Assembly (NCBI GenBank): GCA_025352125.1
Contig: JANXTZ010000027.1
Coordinates: 1 to 50,750, forward strand
DNA: 50,750 nt
Source of the DNA: Deinococcales bacterium
GTDB taxonomy: Bacteria; Deinococcota; Deinococci; Deinococcales; JAAFIG01
Direction: 5' to 3'
Below are positions 36,133-45,349 of the stretch, one piece after another. A program made the position numbers and the translations under genes. Within the stretch, counting starts at the first letter, position 1. Each line of letters starts with the position of its first letter. A model generated the notes under the pieces. That model ran no database searches. It worked only from the letters and a program-made list of their open reading frames with translations, and had not been told where the DNA came from.

Positions 36133-36251
36133 ATTCGCATTTTAGCATTAAAACAATTAAAACAGTAAATACTTGCTTTAATAACAATTTGGGTGTAACC
36201 TCATTTCAACACCTCGAGCAAACCGCGAGAGAAACAGGAGGATTGAACGTC

Positions 36252-36437
36252 TTGAATGACTTTGAACACGTCAGCCTCGAGCGAATCTTGCAACACCAAC
36301 TCGAGATTCGGCATTCAATCAAACATGAGGTTCATAACCCATCATGGAATGGTTTTCGATTACCCGCGTGGCTGCTGGCAAACATCGCACACAAACTCGA
36401 CCCGCAAATCAGAATTTTACGGGAAGCCAAACCATGA
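36252..36437 (+). CDS. Small protein (61 aa) coupled to VOC gene
   Basis: A TTG start at 36252, ten bases after AGGAGG, gives 61 residues: LNDFEHVSLERILQHQLEIR, then LPAWLLANIAHKLDPQIRIL. The TGA overlaps the next ATG (ATGA) and CTCGAG is read as Leu-Glu, both consistent with real coding. An alternative ATG at 36256 in another frame gives a worse protein. No family recognised. Confidence 0.55.
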   Translation: MNDFEHVSLERILQHQLEIRHSIKHEVHNPSWNGFRLPAWLLANIAHKLDPQIRILREAKP

Positions 36438-37114
36438 AAATACTCGAGTTGGAACTTGTCACGGCTGATCTCGAGGCGCAACGCCAATTTTATGTCGAGG
36501 TGCTTGGCTTAAAAATGCTCGAGTTTGGTAAACAGCATTTGACTGTTCAAGTCGGCTCGAGTCGTCTGAAATTGACCTTGCAAACAGCTTTTACGGGGCG
36601 TTATCATTTTGCGTTTGACGTTCCAGAAAATCAACTTTTGGCGGCAAAAAATTGGCTTAAAACTCGAGCGGAATTGATCGCAGACGTTGGTGGCGAAACC
36701 ATTTTTGAAAGCACAAATTGGAACGCGAATATGGTTTACTTCCGTGACCCGCAAGGAAATATCCTCGAATTGATCGCCAGGCACGACCTCCAAAATTCCA
36801 GTGATGCCAAATTCTCAAGCTCGAGCTTCATCAACATTTCCGAAATTGGGTTGGCTTGCGATGATGTTCCTGAAGTTGCGAGTTGGCTCGCGCAACATTT
36901 AAACCTCAAGATTTACAAATCTTCCAGCGACATTTTCGCGCCGATTGGCGATGCGCACGGACTGCTGATTCTGGTTCAAAACGCTCGAGAATGGTTTCCA
37001 AGCACCGGCGTGTTTGCTACGCCGCAACCGGTCACCGTTCAGCTTGAAAGTGACCAAAACCAGAGGCTCGAGCTTCCAAACTTACCGTACAAAATCGAAA
37101 GGAAAATACCATGA
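36434..37114 (+). CDS. VOC-family (glyoxalase/dioxygenase-like) protein
   Basis: A 226-residue protein starting MKILELELVTADLEAQRQFY with a typical VOC first module (YVEVLGLKM, VYFRDPQGNILELIAR) and a weaker second module (EIGLACDDVPEVASWLAQHLN). VOC members include glyoxalases, extradiol dioxygenases and antibiotic-binding proteins; the metal ligands fit an H/E type but the substrate is open. ATGA overlaps on both sides place it in a three-gene operon divergent from the SufR-like regulator. Confidence 0.85.
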   Translation: MKILELELVTADLEAQRQFYVEVLGLKMLEFGKQHLTVQVGSSRLKLTLQTAFTGRYHFAFDVPENQLLAAKNWLKTRAELIADVGGETIFESTNWNANMVYFRDPQGNILELIARHDLQNSSDAKFSSSSFINISEIGLACDDVPEVASWLAQHLNLKIYKSSSDIFAPIGDAHGLLILVQNAREWFPSTGVFATPQPVTVQLESDQNQRLELPNLPYKIERKIP

Positions 37115-37617
37115 AGGACCTATTGATTATTGGCACAAGCCTTGACCCGGACAGCCGTTCACAAATTCTGGCACGGGTGGCACTCGAGGTTTGCAAAACG
37201 CAGAACATCAACGCCGAAGTGCTCGACTTGCGGGATTACGACTTGCCCATAGCGGGTGCTGCCAACTCTTTTGACTCAAGCGTTGTTCAAGAACTTACAA
37301 CTCGAGTTTCCAGCTACCGCCGCATTATTTTTACGGTGGCGATTTACAATTACGACGTTTCAGCAGCCGCCAAAAACTTCCTCGAGCTGGTTGGGGACAG
37401 TTGGCTCGAGGGTGCGGTGGTTGGTTTTATCTGCACGGCTGGCGGTAAAAATTCGTACATGAGCGTGATGGGATTTGCCAATTCGCTCATGCTCGACTTT
37501 CGGGCTTGGGTCGCGCCCAGATTTGTTTACGTGGTCAAAACCGAGGATTTGCACGGCGCAGAAATCAAAACCAGAATTGAAGGTTTGGTGCAGGCAGTCT
37601 CGAGCGGCACGGGTTGA
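37111..37617 (+). CDS. NAD(P)H-dependent FMN reductase
   Basis: A 168-residue flavodoxin-fold protein: LLIIGTSLDPDSRSQILAR (phosphate loop), VLDLRDYDLP, then VAIYNYDVSAAAKNFLELVG and a GFICTAGGKNSYMS segment. It matches the NADPH-dependent FMN reductase family. Starts on the VOC gene's ATGA; the two may act in one redox or detoxification step. Confidence 0.87.
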   Translation: MKDLLIIGTSLDPDSRSQILARVALEVCKTQNINAEVLDLRDYDLPIAGAANSFDSSVVQELTTRVSSYRRIIFTVAIYNYDVSAAAKNFLELVGDSWLEGAVVGFICTAGGKNSYMSVMGFANSLMLDFRAWVAPRFVYVVKTEDLHGAEIKTRIEGLVQAVSSGTG

Positions 37618-37634
37618 AATCTCGAGCTTTACAG

Positions 37635-38132
37635 CTATCGTTCACCCAAAATTTCAAGTTTCAGTGATGCGGGAACGATCACAATGCCGTCCGTGTCGCA
37701 GACCACCCAATCGCCTGGATTGAAGTGAACGCCAGCGAATTGGACAACAACATTACTTTCGCCAGTGCCTTGTTTAGCACTTTTTTTCGGATGTGCCGCA
37801 AGCGCCCGAATGCCAATTTCGATCTTACTTAACGCGTCAACATCACGAATTGCGGCATTCAAGATGACTCCAGACCAACCGTTTTTGTGCGCGAGGTTGG
37901 CGATCATGTCGCCCATCAAGGCACAACGCGTTGAACCGCCACCGTCAACAATCAAAACCCGTCCTTCGCCTGGTTGCTCGAGCATCGCACGCACGATCAC
38001 ATTGTCATCTAAAACTTTTGCGGTGGCAATCGTTCCTGCAAAATGGCGTTTTCCACCGTAATTCCCAAAGTTCGGGGCGGCAATCTGGAGGACTTCGCCG
38101 TGTGCGTCACAAAGGTCTGTTGTTGAGAGCAT
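37635..38132 (-). CDS. rraA: RraA-family protein
   Basis: A 165-residue protein with STTDLCDAHG near the start, VIVRAMLEQPGEGRVLIVDGGGSTRCALMG in the core and VHFNPGDWVVCDTDGIVIVP at the end. RraA members inhibit RNase E or are 4-hydroxy-4-methyl-2-oxoglutarate aldolases; the GGGSTRCALMGD region fits either. AAGG precedes ATG 38132. It lies downstream of acnA on the same strand. Confidence 0.9.
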   Translation of the reverse strand: MLSTTDLCDAHGEVLQIAAPNFGNYGGKRHFAGTIATAKVLDDNVIVRAMLEQPGEGRVLIVDGGGSTRCALMGDMIANLAHKNGWSGVILNAAIRDVDALSKIEIGIRALAAHPKKSAKQGTGESNVVVQFAGVHFNPGDWVVCDTDGIVIVPASLKLEILGER

Positions 38133-38160
38133 TTTTGCACCTTCATCTTGTGTTGAGTTT

Positions 38161-38199
38161 CTCAATGCGGTGCTCGAGCAACGAAAGCACCGCATTGAG
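38161..38199 (-). other. 14-bp stem-loop between acnA and rraA
   Basis: CTCAATGCGGTGCT (38161-38174) pairs perfectly with AGCACCGCATTGAG (38186-38199) around an 11-nt loop. On the acnA strand no T run follows, so full intrinsic termination is doubtful; it may limit readthrough into rraA or protect the acnA 3' end. Confidence 0.7.
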
Positions 38200-38218
38200 T
38201 TCAAGCTGATTTCGGTTT

Positions 38219-40939
38219 TTAAACGGCGACTGATTCTTTGAGCAATTGCCTTAAAACAGTCTGCAAGATTCCTCCGTTGCGGTAGTAGTCCACTTCGACT
38301 GGCGTGTCAATTCGCAACCAGGCAATAAATTCTCGAGTCGCGCCGTTCTCGTCGGTCACGCGCACGGTCACGTCTTGGCGCGGTTTGATGTTGTCGTCAA
38401 TCAAGAAGTCAAAACTTTCGCGCCCCGTCAAACCCAAACTTTCGGCGGTTTGACCATTTTTGAACATCAACGGCAGCACGCCCATGCCAACCAGGTTGCT
38501 GCGGTGAATCCGTTCAAACGATTCAACAATCACGGCTTTCACGCCCAGCAGCATCGTGCCTTTTGCCGCCCAGTCCCTCGAGCTTCCCATGCCGTAATCC
38601 TTGCCGCCCAGCACCACCAGTGGCGTGCCTGAGGCTTTGTAGCGGAGGCTTGCCTCGTAAACGCTGATGACCTCGTTTGTTGGGAAGTGTGTGGTCACGC
38701 CGCCCTCCGTGCCTGGGGCAAGCTTGTTCTTGATGCGAATGTTGGCGAAGGTGCCGCGTGTCATCACACGGTCATTGCCGCGCCTCGAGCCGTAAGAATT
38801 GAAATCCTCGAGCTTGACGCCGCTGTCAATCAAAAACTGACCTGCGGGTGATTTGGCGCTGAATGCCCCGGCGGGCGAGATGTGATCGGTTGTGACCGAA
38901 TCCGCCAGGGAGAGCAAAACCCGAGCGCCATGTACCGCCTGAATCGTGCCTGGTTCGCGCTCCAAACCATCAAAGTACGGTGGGTTTTGGATGTAGGTGC
39001 TGTCCGCCTGCCAGTCAAACAACGCGCCGCCCGCCACAGGAATCGCGTTCCACTGGGCGTTACTTTGTTCGATGCCGTCATAAATTTTTCTGAACGTGTC
39101 TGGGCTGGTGGCGTTATCGAGGTGCTGGGCGATTTCCTCGCTGCTCGCCCAAATATCGCGCAGGTACACGTCGTTTCCGTCTTTGTCTTGCCCAATCGGG
39201 TCTGTCTCGAGGTTGATATCCACTGTTCCAGCAAGCGCGTAAGCCACTACGAGCGGCGGTGATGCCAGGTAGTTGGCGCGAACGTTCGGGTTGACGCGTC
39301 CCTCAAAGTTTCTGTTGCCCGAAAGCACGCTGGCAGCCACCAGATCGCCCTCATTGATCGCGGCAATCACGGGTTCATCCAGTGGTCCAGAGTTACCGAT
39401 GCAGGTCGTGCAACCGTAACCCACGGTCTGGAATCCGAGTTGATCCAAGTACGGTGTCAAACCAGCATCGTTGAAGTATTCGGTCACAACCCTCGAGCCT
39501 GGGGCAAGTGAAGTCTTGACCCAAGGTTTACTGACCAGTCCACGTTCAACGGCTTTTTTCGCCAGAATGCCTGCGCCGAGCATCACGCTGGGGTTGCTGG
39601 TGTTGGTGCAACTGGTGATTGAGGCAATCACGACGTTGCCGTGTGTGATCTCACCGCTCCAACCTTTAAAGTCTTTGATCGTGCCGTGTGCCTCGAGTTG
39701 CGCGGGTGTCAGGGCGTAACCGCGCTTGTCTTTTGGCTCAACCAGCGCTTGCTTGAAAACCTTTTGCATGTCCTCGAGCAGCACCCGGTCTTGCGGACGG
39801 GCTGGACCCGCGAGGCTCGGTTTGACGGTGCTCAAATCAAGTTCGATGATGCTCGAGAACACTGGGTCTGGCGTGGCATCGGTGCGGTATAAACCCTGGG
39901 CTTTCATGTACTCCGCCACCAGTTCGACCTCATCCTCGAGCCTGCCCGTGCGCCGCATGTAACGCATTGCCTCGTCGTCCATCGGGAAGAAACCCATCGT
40001 GGCACCGTACTCTGGAGCCATGTTGGCAATCGTGGCGCGGTCTGGCAGCGTCATGCTCGAGAGTCCAGAGCCGTAAAATTCGACGAACTTGCCGACCACG
40101 CTGGCTTGGCGCAGCATTTGCGTGACCACAAGCGCCAGGTCGGTGGCGGTTGAACCTTCGGGCAATTTGCCCGTGATCTTGAAGCCCACGACCTCTGGGG
40201 TCAGCATGTACAGGGGTTGCCCGAGCATCACGGCTTCGGCTTCGATGCCGCCAACGCCCCAACCGACAATGCCAAGCCCGTTGATCATGGTGGTGTGCGA
40301 GTCCGTGCCGACGAGGGTATCTGGGAAGACAACCGTGCCGCCGTCCTCGGTTTTGCCCATCACGCCTTTCGCCAGATACTCGAGGTTGACCTGGTGAACG
40401 ATGCCGCTGGCTGGCGGCACAACGCCGAAGTTATCGAGCGCTTGTTGTCCCCAGCGCAAAAACTCGTAACGTTCGCGGTTGCGCTCAAATTCGATCTCGG
40501 AGTTTTTCAGGAGCGCGTCGCTCGAGCCGTAAAAATCGACTTGAACGCTGTGGTCAATCACCAGATCAACGGGGATCAGCGGGTTGATTTTTTGCGGGTC
40601 GCCGCCCAGTTTGGTCATGGCGGTGCGCATACTGGCAAGGTCCACCACGGCGGGAACGCCCGTAAAATCTTGCAAGATCACGCGTGCCAACTTGAACGGA
40701 ATCTCGACCTCGAGCGGTTTGGCGGCATTGTAATTTGCCAGGTTTTTCACGTCATCTTCGGTCACGTCGTAACCGTTGCAGTTTCGCAGCACGCTCTCGA
40801 GCATGATTTTGATGCTGAACGGCAAAAGGGAGATGTCAAAACCGTGCTCCTCGAGTTTTCCAAGACGGTAATAATTGACGGTGCTGCCGTTGACGTTCAG
40901 GGTGTCTTTTGCGCCGAAAGTGTTCTTTTTGAGTTCCAT
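38219..40939 (-). CDS. acnA: Aconitate hydratase A
   Basis: A 906-residue aconitase of the AcnA/IRP type, which isomerises citrate and isocitrate with a [4Fe-4S] cluster. Landmarks: [31 protein letters not shown], cluster cysteines in [12 protein letters not shown] and [11 protein letters not shown], and the C-terminal swivel domain with [11 protein letters not shown] and [19 protein letters not shown] precedes the ATG. Aconitase is both a TCA enzyme and an iron/oxidation-sensitive protein, in keeping with the iron-linked genes nearby. Confidence 0.97.
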   Translation of the reverse strand: MELKKNTFGAKDTLNVNGSTVNYYRLGKLEEHGFDISLLPFSIKIMLESVLRNCNGYDVTEDDVKNLANYNAAKPLEVEIPFKLARVILQDFTGVPAVVDLASMRTAMTKLGGDPQKINPLIPVDLVIDHSVQVDFYGSSDALLKNSEIEFERNRERYEFLRWGQQALDNFGVVPPASGIVHQVNLEYLAKGVMGKTEDGGTVVFPDTLVGTDSHTTMINGLGIVGWGVGGIEAEAVMLGQPLYMLTPEVVGFKITGKLPEGSTATDLALVVTQMLRQASVVGKFVEFYGSGLSSMTLPDRATIANMAPEYGATMGFFPMDDEAMRYMRRTGRLEDEVELVAEYMKAQGLYRTDATPDPVFSSIIELDLSTVKPSLAGPARPQDRVLLEDMQKVFKQALVEPKDKRGYALTPAQLEAHGTIKDFKGWSGEITHGNVVIASITSCTNTSNPSVMLGAGILAKKAVERGLVSKPWVKTSLAPGSRVVTEYFNDAGLTPYLDQLGFQTVGYGCTTCIGNSGPLDEPVIAAINEGDLVAASVLSGNRNFEGRVNPNVRANYLASPPLVVAYALAGTVDINLETDPIGQDKDGNDVYLRDIWASSEEIAQHLDNATSPDTFRKIYDGIEQSNAQWNAIPVAGGALFDWQADSTYIQNPPYFDGLEREPGTIQAVHGARVLLSLADSVTTDHISPAGAFSAKSPAGQFLIDSGVKLEDFNSYGSRRGNDRVMTRGTFANIRIKNKLAPGTEGGVTTHFPTNEVISVYEASLRYKASGTPLVVLGGKDYGMGSSRDWAAKGTMLLGVKAVIVESFERIHRSNLVGMGVLPLMFKNGQTAESLGLTGRESFDFLIDDNIKPRQDVTVRVTDENGATREFIAWLRIDTPVEVDYYRNGGILQTVLRQLLKESVAV

Positions 40940-41711
40940 GTCAGACCGTCCTTGGTTGAGAAATCTCGAGTCAGTGTTGACCCGCAGCTTTGATATTTTA
41001 GCCGATGCTTGAGGCTTGGGTATGAAAGCCTGTTGTCACTTAAGGGGGTACAGTTTAGTTTTACCATTTTTCAAGTCGAGAATTTAGATGTCCAATATAC
41101 TCGAGGTGGGCTTATGACCTGGCACGAAATCGTTCCGACCCCAGTTTAGCAAACCTGCCTTGCAAGATCGAACCCAACCAATACGGGCTGGTGATTCTGA
41201 GTCTCACAGTATTTCTGCACGGCATTTACCAATCTCGAGTCACCAAATTGCTCGAAGATTTACTGCCGTTGAAACCAGTAAGGTGTCAAAGTTTCTGATG
41301 TGACTTGGTTCACCTAAGAATTTTTTGAGAATTACCGCAACGAATTTGTGCTCCCCGAAGCGCCCCCAAATTTGCATCGAAATTATCCCTACAGCGGTTT
41401 TCATATCCGTTGCCGCGCTTCTTGCCCCTTACGGTAGTACCCGTCTTGATCCCAAGCGGGAGAAGGAGAAAACTCTCAAGTTTAACGTGTAAAAACCTAA
41501 ACTCCCTTCTCCTGATGTGGAGAGAAGGGGATGAGGGTAGAAACGCAATTGCTGGTTTGGGGTGTGGTACGAAAAATTTGCAATGGGTTATATTCACAAC
41601 GGCTGGCACCCGACGTACGTTACGTTTGGATTTGAAATTTAAAGTGAATGCTTGAACATCAGTGACAAGTTTCAAGTCCGGTAACTCAGACCTAAGCTGA
41701 AATTCAACACA
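40940..41711. other. Long intergenic region with possible IS66 scrap and repeats
   Basis: No intact gene. On the plus strand about 41086-41298 an open stretch without a start reads IEPNQYGLVILSLTVFLHG then YQSRVTKLLEDLLPL before a stop; this resembles the QYG..ALaVYL..R..ELLeDL region of IS66 transposases. An imperfect inverted repeat, CTCCCTTCTCC (41502-41512) and GGAGAGAAGGGG (41519-41530), follows. The acnA promoter should lie near 40950-41000, but I see no clear box. Confidence 0.4.
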
Positions 41712-42242
41712 TTATTGCAGATGTGCATCCAGTTGCAGCGCCGTATCGTTTGCGCCCATCAGTATCGCGGCATCGACCACCGACAAGCCGTTGATGTCTC
41801 TGATTCGTGGGTTGGCTCCGTGCTCGAGCAACAAATCAACGATGTTGCTGCGATTAAACATTGCCGCCATCATCAGTGCCGTCTTGCCAGATGGACCCGC
41901 TCCCTCGACATCAGCTCCGTGTTCCAGGAGCAAACGAATCATCTCGCTGTTGCCCTTGAAGGCTGCGCCAACCATCGGAGATTGCCCCTGATCGTTGCGC
42001 CGGTTCGGGTCTGCTCCCGCCTTTAAAAGGAGCCTCGCGGTTTCGAGTTGCCCGTGGTAACTGGCAAGCATCAACAAACTATCGCCCTTGTCGTTGCATA
42101 GCTGCGCGGATGCGCCCAACTCGAGCAATCGTCTGAGTTGAGCGTGATCGCCATTTCGCGCCAGGTCAAACATGCTTTGCAGCAGTTCAATCACCTGCCG
42201 GTCTGTGCTTGATTCCGAATGTTCGGTCTGAAAATTCACCAT
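41712..42242 (-). CDS. Ankyrin-repeat protein, catalase-linked (AnkB-like)
   Basis: A protein of 176 residues with about four ankyrin repeats: LLELGASAQLCNDKGDSLLM, LLLKAGADPNRRNDQGQSPM, LLLEHGADVEGAGPSGKTAL, LLLEHGANPRIRDINGLS. No signal peptide. The start at 42242 has GAGGAGG very close; an ATG at 42341, two bases after the catalase stop (TAAGAATG), would add 33 residues. It follows a catalase directly, as ankB follows katB in Pseudomonas aeruginosa, where AnkB supports catalase activity. Confidence 0.85.
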   Translation of the reverse strand: MVNFQTEHSESSTDRQVIELLQSMFDLARNGDHAQLRRLLELGASAQLCNDKGDSLLMLASYHGQLETARLLLKAGADPNRRNDQGQSPMVGAAFKGNSEMIRLLLEHGADVEGAGPSGKTALMMAAMFNRSNIVDLLLEHGANPRIRDINGLSVVDAAILMGANDTALQLDAHLQ

Positions 42243-42343
42243 GCCCTCCTCGAGAACAATTCTTGTTTCAATCCTGAGATGTTGATTGATTCCGCAACCC
42301 AGACAGAAACCCAAGTCTTCCAGATTGACTCGAGACTTCATTC

Positions 42344-44560
42344 TTAACCGGCGACCAGCCCCAAATTCGGACGGTTCCAGAATCGGTGCTGCGCCAGGGC
42401 ATCCACAAAATTTTTCACGGTGCTCGAAATGTCGGCACCCTCACCAACAATGATGCCGTGGCTGGCAAGCGCTTGAGCATCGGCAATCTCGACCGCAGCC
42501 TTGGCGCTCGAGCGTTTGGTTTTTACCGTGCCCGTGACTGGCATCAGTCTTCCAATCTCGGAGGCAGCCAGCAATTCGATGCCCTCGTTCAGGGCGGCGA
42601 CAGGTTTGCCGTGCTTGTACGCCTGTGCCAGGAAGGCGAGCGCCTCGCCGCGCTGCAAGAGTTGCTTGATGCTTTCTGCCCCACCTGGAATCAGAATCGC
42701 ATCGAACAGTACGGCATCGGTGTTGCTCAAGGTTTTGATCGCCGTGATTTCATCGCCCAAAGCTCCCAAGTGCGTTCCGACCACCTCAGCGCTGGCTCCC
42801 GCCGCCTGCAACGCTTGTTCCACCGCCCGAACCTGTTCTGCGCTGACGCCGTCACCCGCCAGAATCGCCACCGTGCGGTCCTTGGGCAGTCGGGGTTGAT
42901 CCACCTCGATGCTGAGTGCCTTGGCTTGCCTCAACTCGCCCGATGCCGAGGTGCTCGAGTTCGCCTTTGTCAATAGGGCGACCTCGGCACTCGAGTCTGC
43001 GCTGCCCCCTGGCATGGCGGTGTCCTTGTAACGCGCGGGTTCACCGAGCGCCAGCGCCACCTGCGAGGCGAGCACGACATTGATTTTCTCGAGGTGATCG
43101 AGCATTCGCAGCCGTATGTCTCGGGTCTGGACCTTGCTGAGTTCAAACCCGAACGAGCGGGTGATGTGCTCTTTTTCGATGGGCGTCATTGAGTTCCAGA
43201 ACAGACATGCCTGTCCGTAATGGTCGGAAAAGCTCTCGGCGCGAATCCGCAACTTTGGACCGTTAACGGGCGCTGCATCGCTGACAAAACCGCCCCGTTC
43301 GGCTGGAACTGGGGCGGGCTTGCCGCCGCCCAGCGTGTTCGGTTCGTAAGAGACCCGACCGCTGTTGATGACATGACGGGCATGACCCTCGCGCTGATTG
43401 TTGGAAACGCGGTTCAGTGGACGGTTGATCGGAATCTCGACCCAATTTGGCGTTCCCAGACGGCTAAGTTGCGTGTCCAGATACGAGAAATTTCGTCCCT
43501 GCAACAGCGGGTCATCGCTAAAGTCAATTCCAGGCACGATGTTGGTCGTCATGTACGCCACCTGCTCGGTTTCGGCAAAGTAATTCTCGGGATTGCGGTT
43601 TAAAATCAGTTTGCCAACCCGCTGCACGGGCACAAGGTCTTCAGGAACAATTTTGGTGGAATCCAGAACGTCAAAATCCCAGTTCGCGGCGTCCTCTTCG
43701 CTGAAAATCTGCACGCCCAGCGACCACTCGAGCGTGCCGCCCCGGTCAATGGTTTCCCACATGGTGCGGCGGTGAAAATCTGGGTCCTTGCCAGCGATGC
43801 GTTGTGCCTCGTCCCAGACGAGCGAGTGAACCCCAAGTGAGGGCTTCCAGTGAAATTTGACCAGATGCACCTGGTTCTGCGCATTGATCAATTTGAAGGT
43901 GTGAACGCCAAAACCCTCCATCATGCCAAAACCGCGCGGGATGGTGCGGTCACTGTGAATCCACATCATCATGTGCATGGATTCGGGGGTTAGTGAAATA
44001 AAATCGTAAAACGTGTCGTGGGCACTGGCAGCCTGCGGAATCTCGTTGTGCGGCTCCGGTTTGACTGCGTGAATCAGGTCGGGAAACTTGATGGCGTCCT
44101 GAATAAAAAACACGGGAATGTTGTTGCCCACCAAGTCCCAATTGCCCTGATCGGTGTAAAAACGAACCGCAAAACCGCGCACGTCACGGGCGGTGTCTGC
44201 CGATCCGCGCGACCCAGCCACCGTCGAGAACCGCACGAAGACGGGCGTCTGTGCTCCGACCTCGTTCAAAACCTTGGCGCTGCTAAACTTTGACAGCGAT
44301 TGCTCGAGTTCAAAGTAACCGTGCGCGGCAGCCCCTCGAGCGTGAACCACACGCTCTGGGATGCGTTCGTGATCAAAGTGATGAATTTTCTCGCGGAACA
44401 AAAAATCTTCCATCAACGTTGGACCGCGCGGTCCTGCCCGCAGAGAGTTCTGATCGTCGCCGATGGCATGACCCATGTTGTCGGTCATGTCTGCCCCAGG
44501 CGCTTGGGTGTCTCTTGCGAGGTCTTGTTGTTTAGCAGTTTTTTCTGACTTACCAGCCAT
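42344..44560 (-). CDS. katE: Large-subunit (HPII/KatE-type) catalase
   Basis: A clade 2 catalase of 738 residues from ATG 44560, after AGGAGG. H73 in [13 protein letters not shown] and the Asn in [12 protein letters not shown] are the distal haem residues; the proximal Tyr is in [12 protein letters not shown]. The C-terminal 150-170 residues form the flavodoxin/GATase-like domain of HPII ([25 protein letters not shown]). It degrades hydrogen peroxide in the cytoplasm. The in-frame ATG at 44641 is ignored for lack of a site. The ankyrin gene downstream is probably cotranscribed. The 312 bp upstream to 44872 show no other gene and no clear operator. Confidence 0.97.
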   Translation of the reverse strand: MAGKSEKTAKQQDLARDTQAPGADMTDNMGHAIGDDQNSLRAGPRGPTLMEDFLFREKIHHFDHERIPERVVHARGAAAHGYFELEQSLSKFSSAKVLNEVGAQTPVFVRFSTVAGSRGSADTARDVRGFAVRFYTDQGNWDLVGNNIPVFFIQDAIKFPDLIHAVKPEPHNEIPQAASAHDTFYDFISLTPESMHMMMWIHSDRTIPRGFGMMEGFGVHTFKLINAQNQVHLVKFHWKPSLGVHSLVWDEAQRIAGKDPDFHRRTMWETIDRGGTLEWSLGVQIFSEEDAANWDFDVLDSTKIVPEDLVPVQRVGKLILNRNPENYFAETEQVAYMTTNIVPGIDFSDDPLLQGRNFSYLDTQLSRLGTPNWVEIPINRPLNRVSNNQREGHARHVINSGRVSYEPNTLGGGKPAPVPAERGGFVSDAAPVNGPKLRIRAESFSDHYGQACLFWNSMTPIEKEHITRSFGFELSKVQTRDIRLRMLDHLEKINVVLASQVALALGEPARYKDTAMPGGSADSSAEVALLTKANSSTSASGELRQAKALSIEVDQPRLPKDRTVAILAGDGVSAEQVRAVEQALQAAGASAEVVGTHLGALGDEITAIKTLSNTDAVLFDAILIPGGAESIKQLLQRGEALAFLAQAYKHGKPVAALNEGIELLAASEIGRLMPVTGTVKTKRSSAKAAVEIADAQALASHGIIVGEGADISSTVKNFVDALAQHRFWNRPNLGLVAG

Positions 44561-44872
44561 TTGGAACCTCCTCGAGTCACCCATCCTTACAATGAAAACG
44601 CTTTGATCTGAAATTCTGGTTGGCAACTTTTGAAAATTCACTTGGAAGTGTCGCCGACATTTTGGGTTTTGAGCCTTCTGGCAGCCAACAACGTCAACGA
44701 CAATGCCGTTTACATGTTTGACTCAAAACTTTCCTTACCGATCAAAGTAACAACCGAGCCTGAGACCAGGCTGAACTCAGATTGAAAATGCTCAACACTT
44801 TAATGTTTTAACAGTCAAAGTGCAGAGTAAAGATATTGCATCTCGAGCTTCAAAACTTTTTAATATCAAGGC

Positions 44873-45349
44873 ATGAACATCTTGATCACGGGCGCATCTC
44901 GAGGTCTGGGCGATGCCTTCGCACGAGAGCTAGGAAAGCCCAACGACACCCTCTGGCTGGTCTCGAGGAATTCACCCCCAAGTTTGTCACTCGAGGATGG
45001 TGTAAAGCGTCACTGGATCAAAGCCGACCTCTCGAGCGCTGGGATTCATGCCAAGATTGCTGAGGGCGTTCCAGATTTGGACGTGCTGATTCACAATGCT
45101 GGCATCTGGGAAAGTGGCGCATTCTCGAGTGGTTATCACTTCGAAAACATTCCTGAAGCCGAAACCCGCGCCGTGCTCGAGCTGAACCTGATTGCGCCGA
45201 TTTTACTGACCCAAGCCTTACTGCCAAAACTGAAAACCTCGAGCAACCCGAAAATTATTTTGATTGGCAGCATCAACGGTTTGGAAAATGCCGCCATGCC
45301 GCCGAATCTAACAAACCAAAAAAGTAAGTTAAACTTCTGCACATGCTGA
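44873..45349 (+). pseudogene. SDR oxidoreductase truncated at restriction island
   Basis: 158 residues remain of a short-chain dehydrogenase: cofactor motif ITGASRGLG, NAG-equivalent IHNAGIWESG, the N-loop LELNLIAPILLTQALLP, and the catalytic-Ser strand IILIGSINGLEN. The YxxxK dyad and the second half of the fold are missing; after about residue 145 the sequence becomes LTNQKSKLNFCTC and stops, overlapping hsdM. It cannot be active. Arrival of the type I system probably cut it, and the rest may lie beyond the right edge of the island. TAATAT stands 6 nt before the ATG. Confidence 0.8.

Noticed and set aside
41310..41675. 121-residue minus-strand frame
   Set aside because: Runs through repeat DNA, basic and low in structure, no start site.
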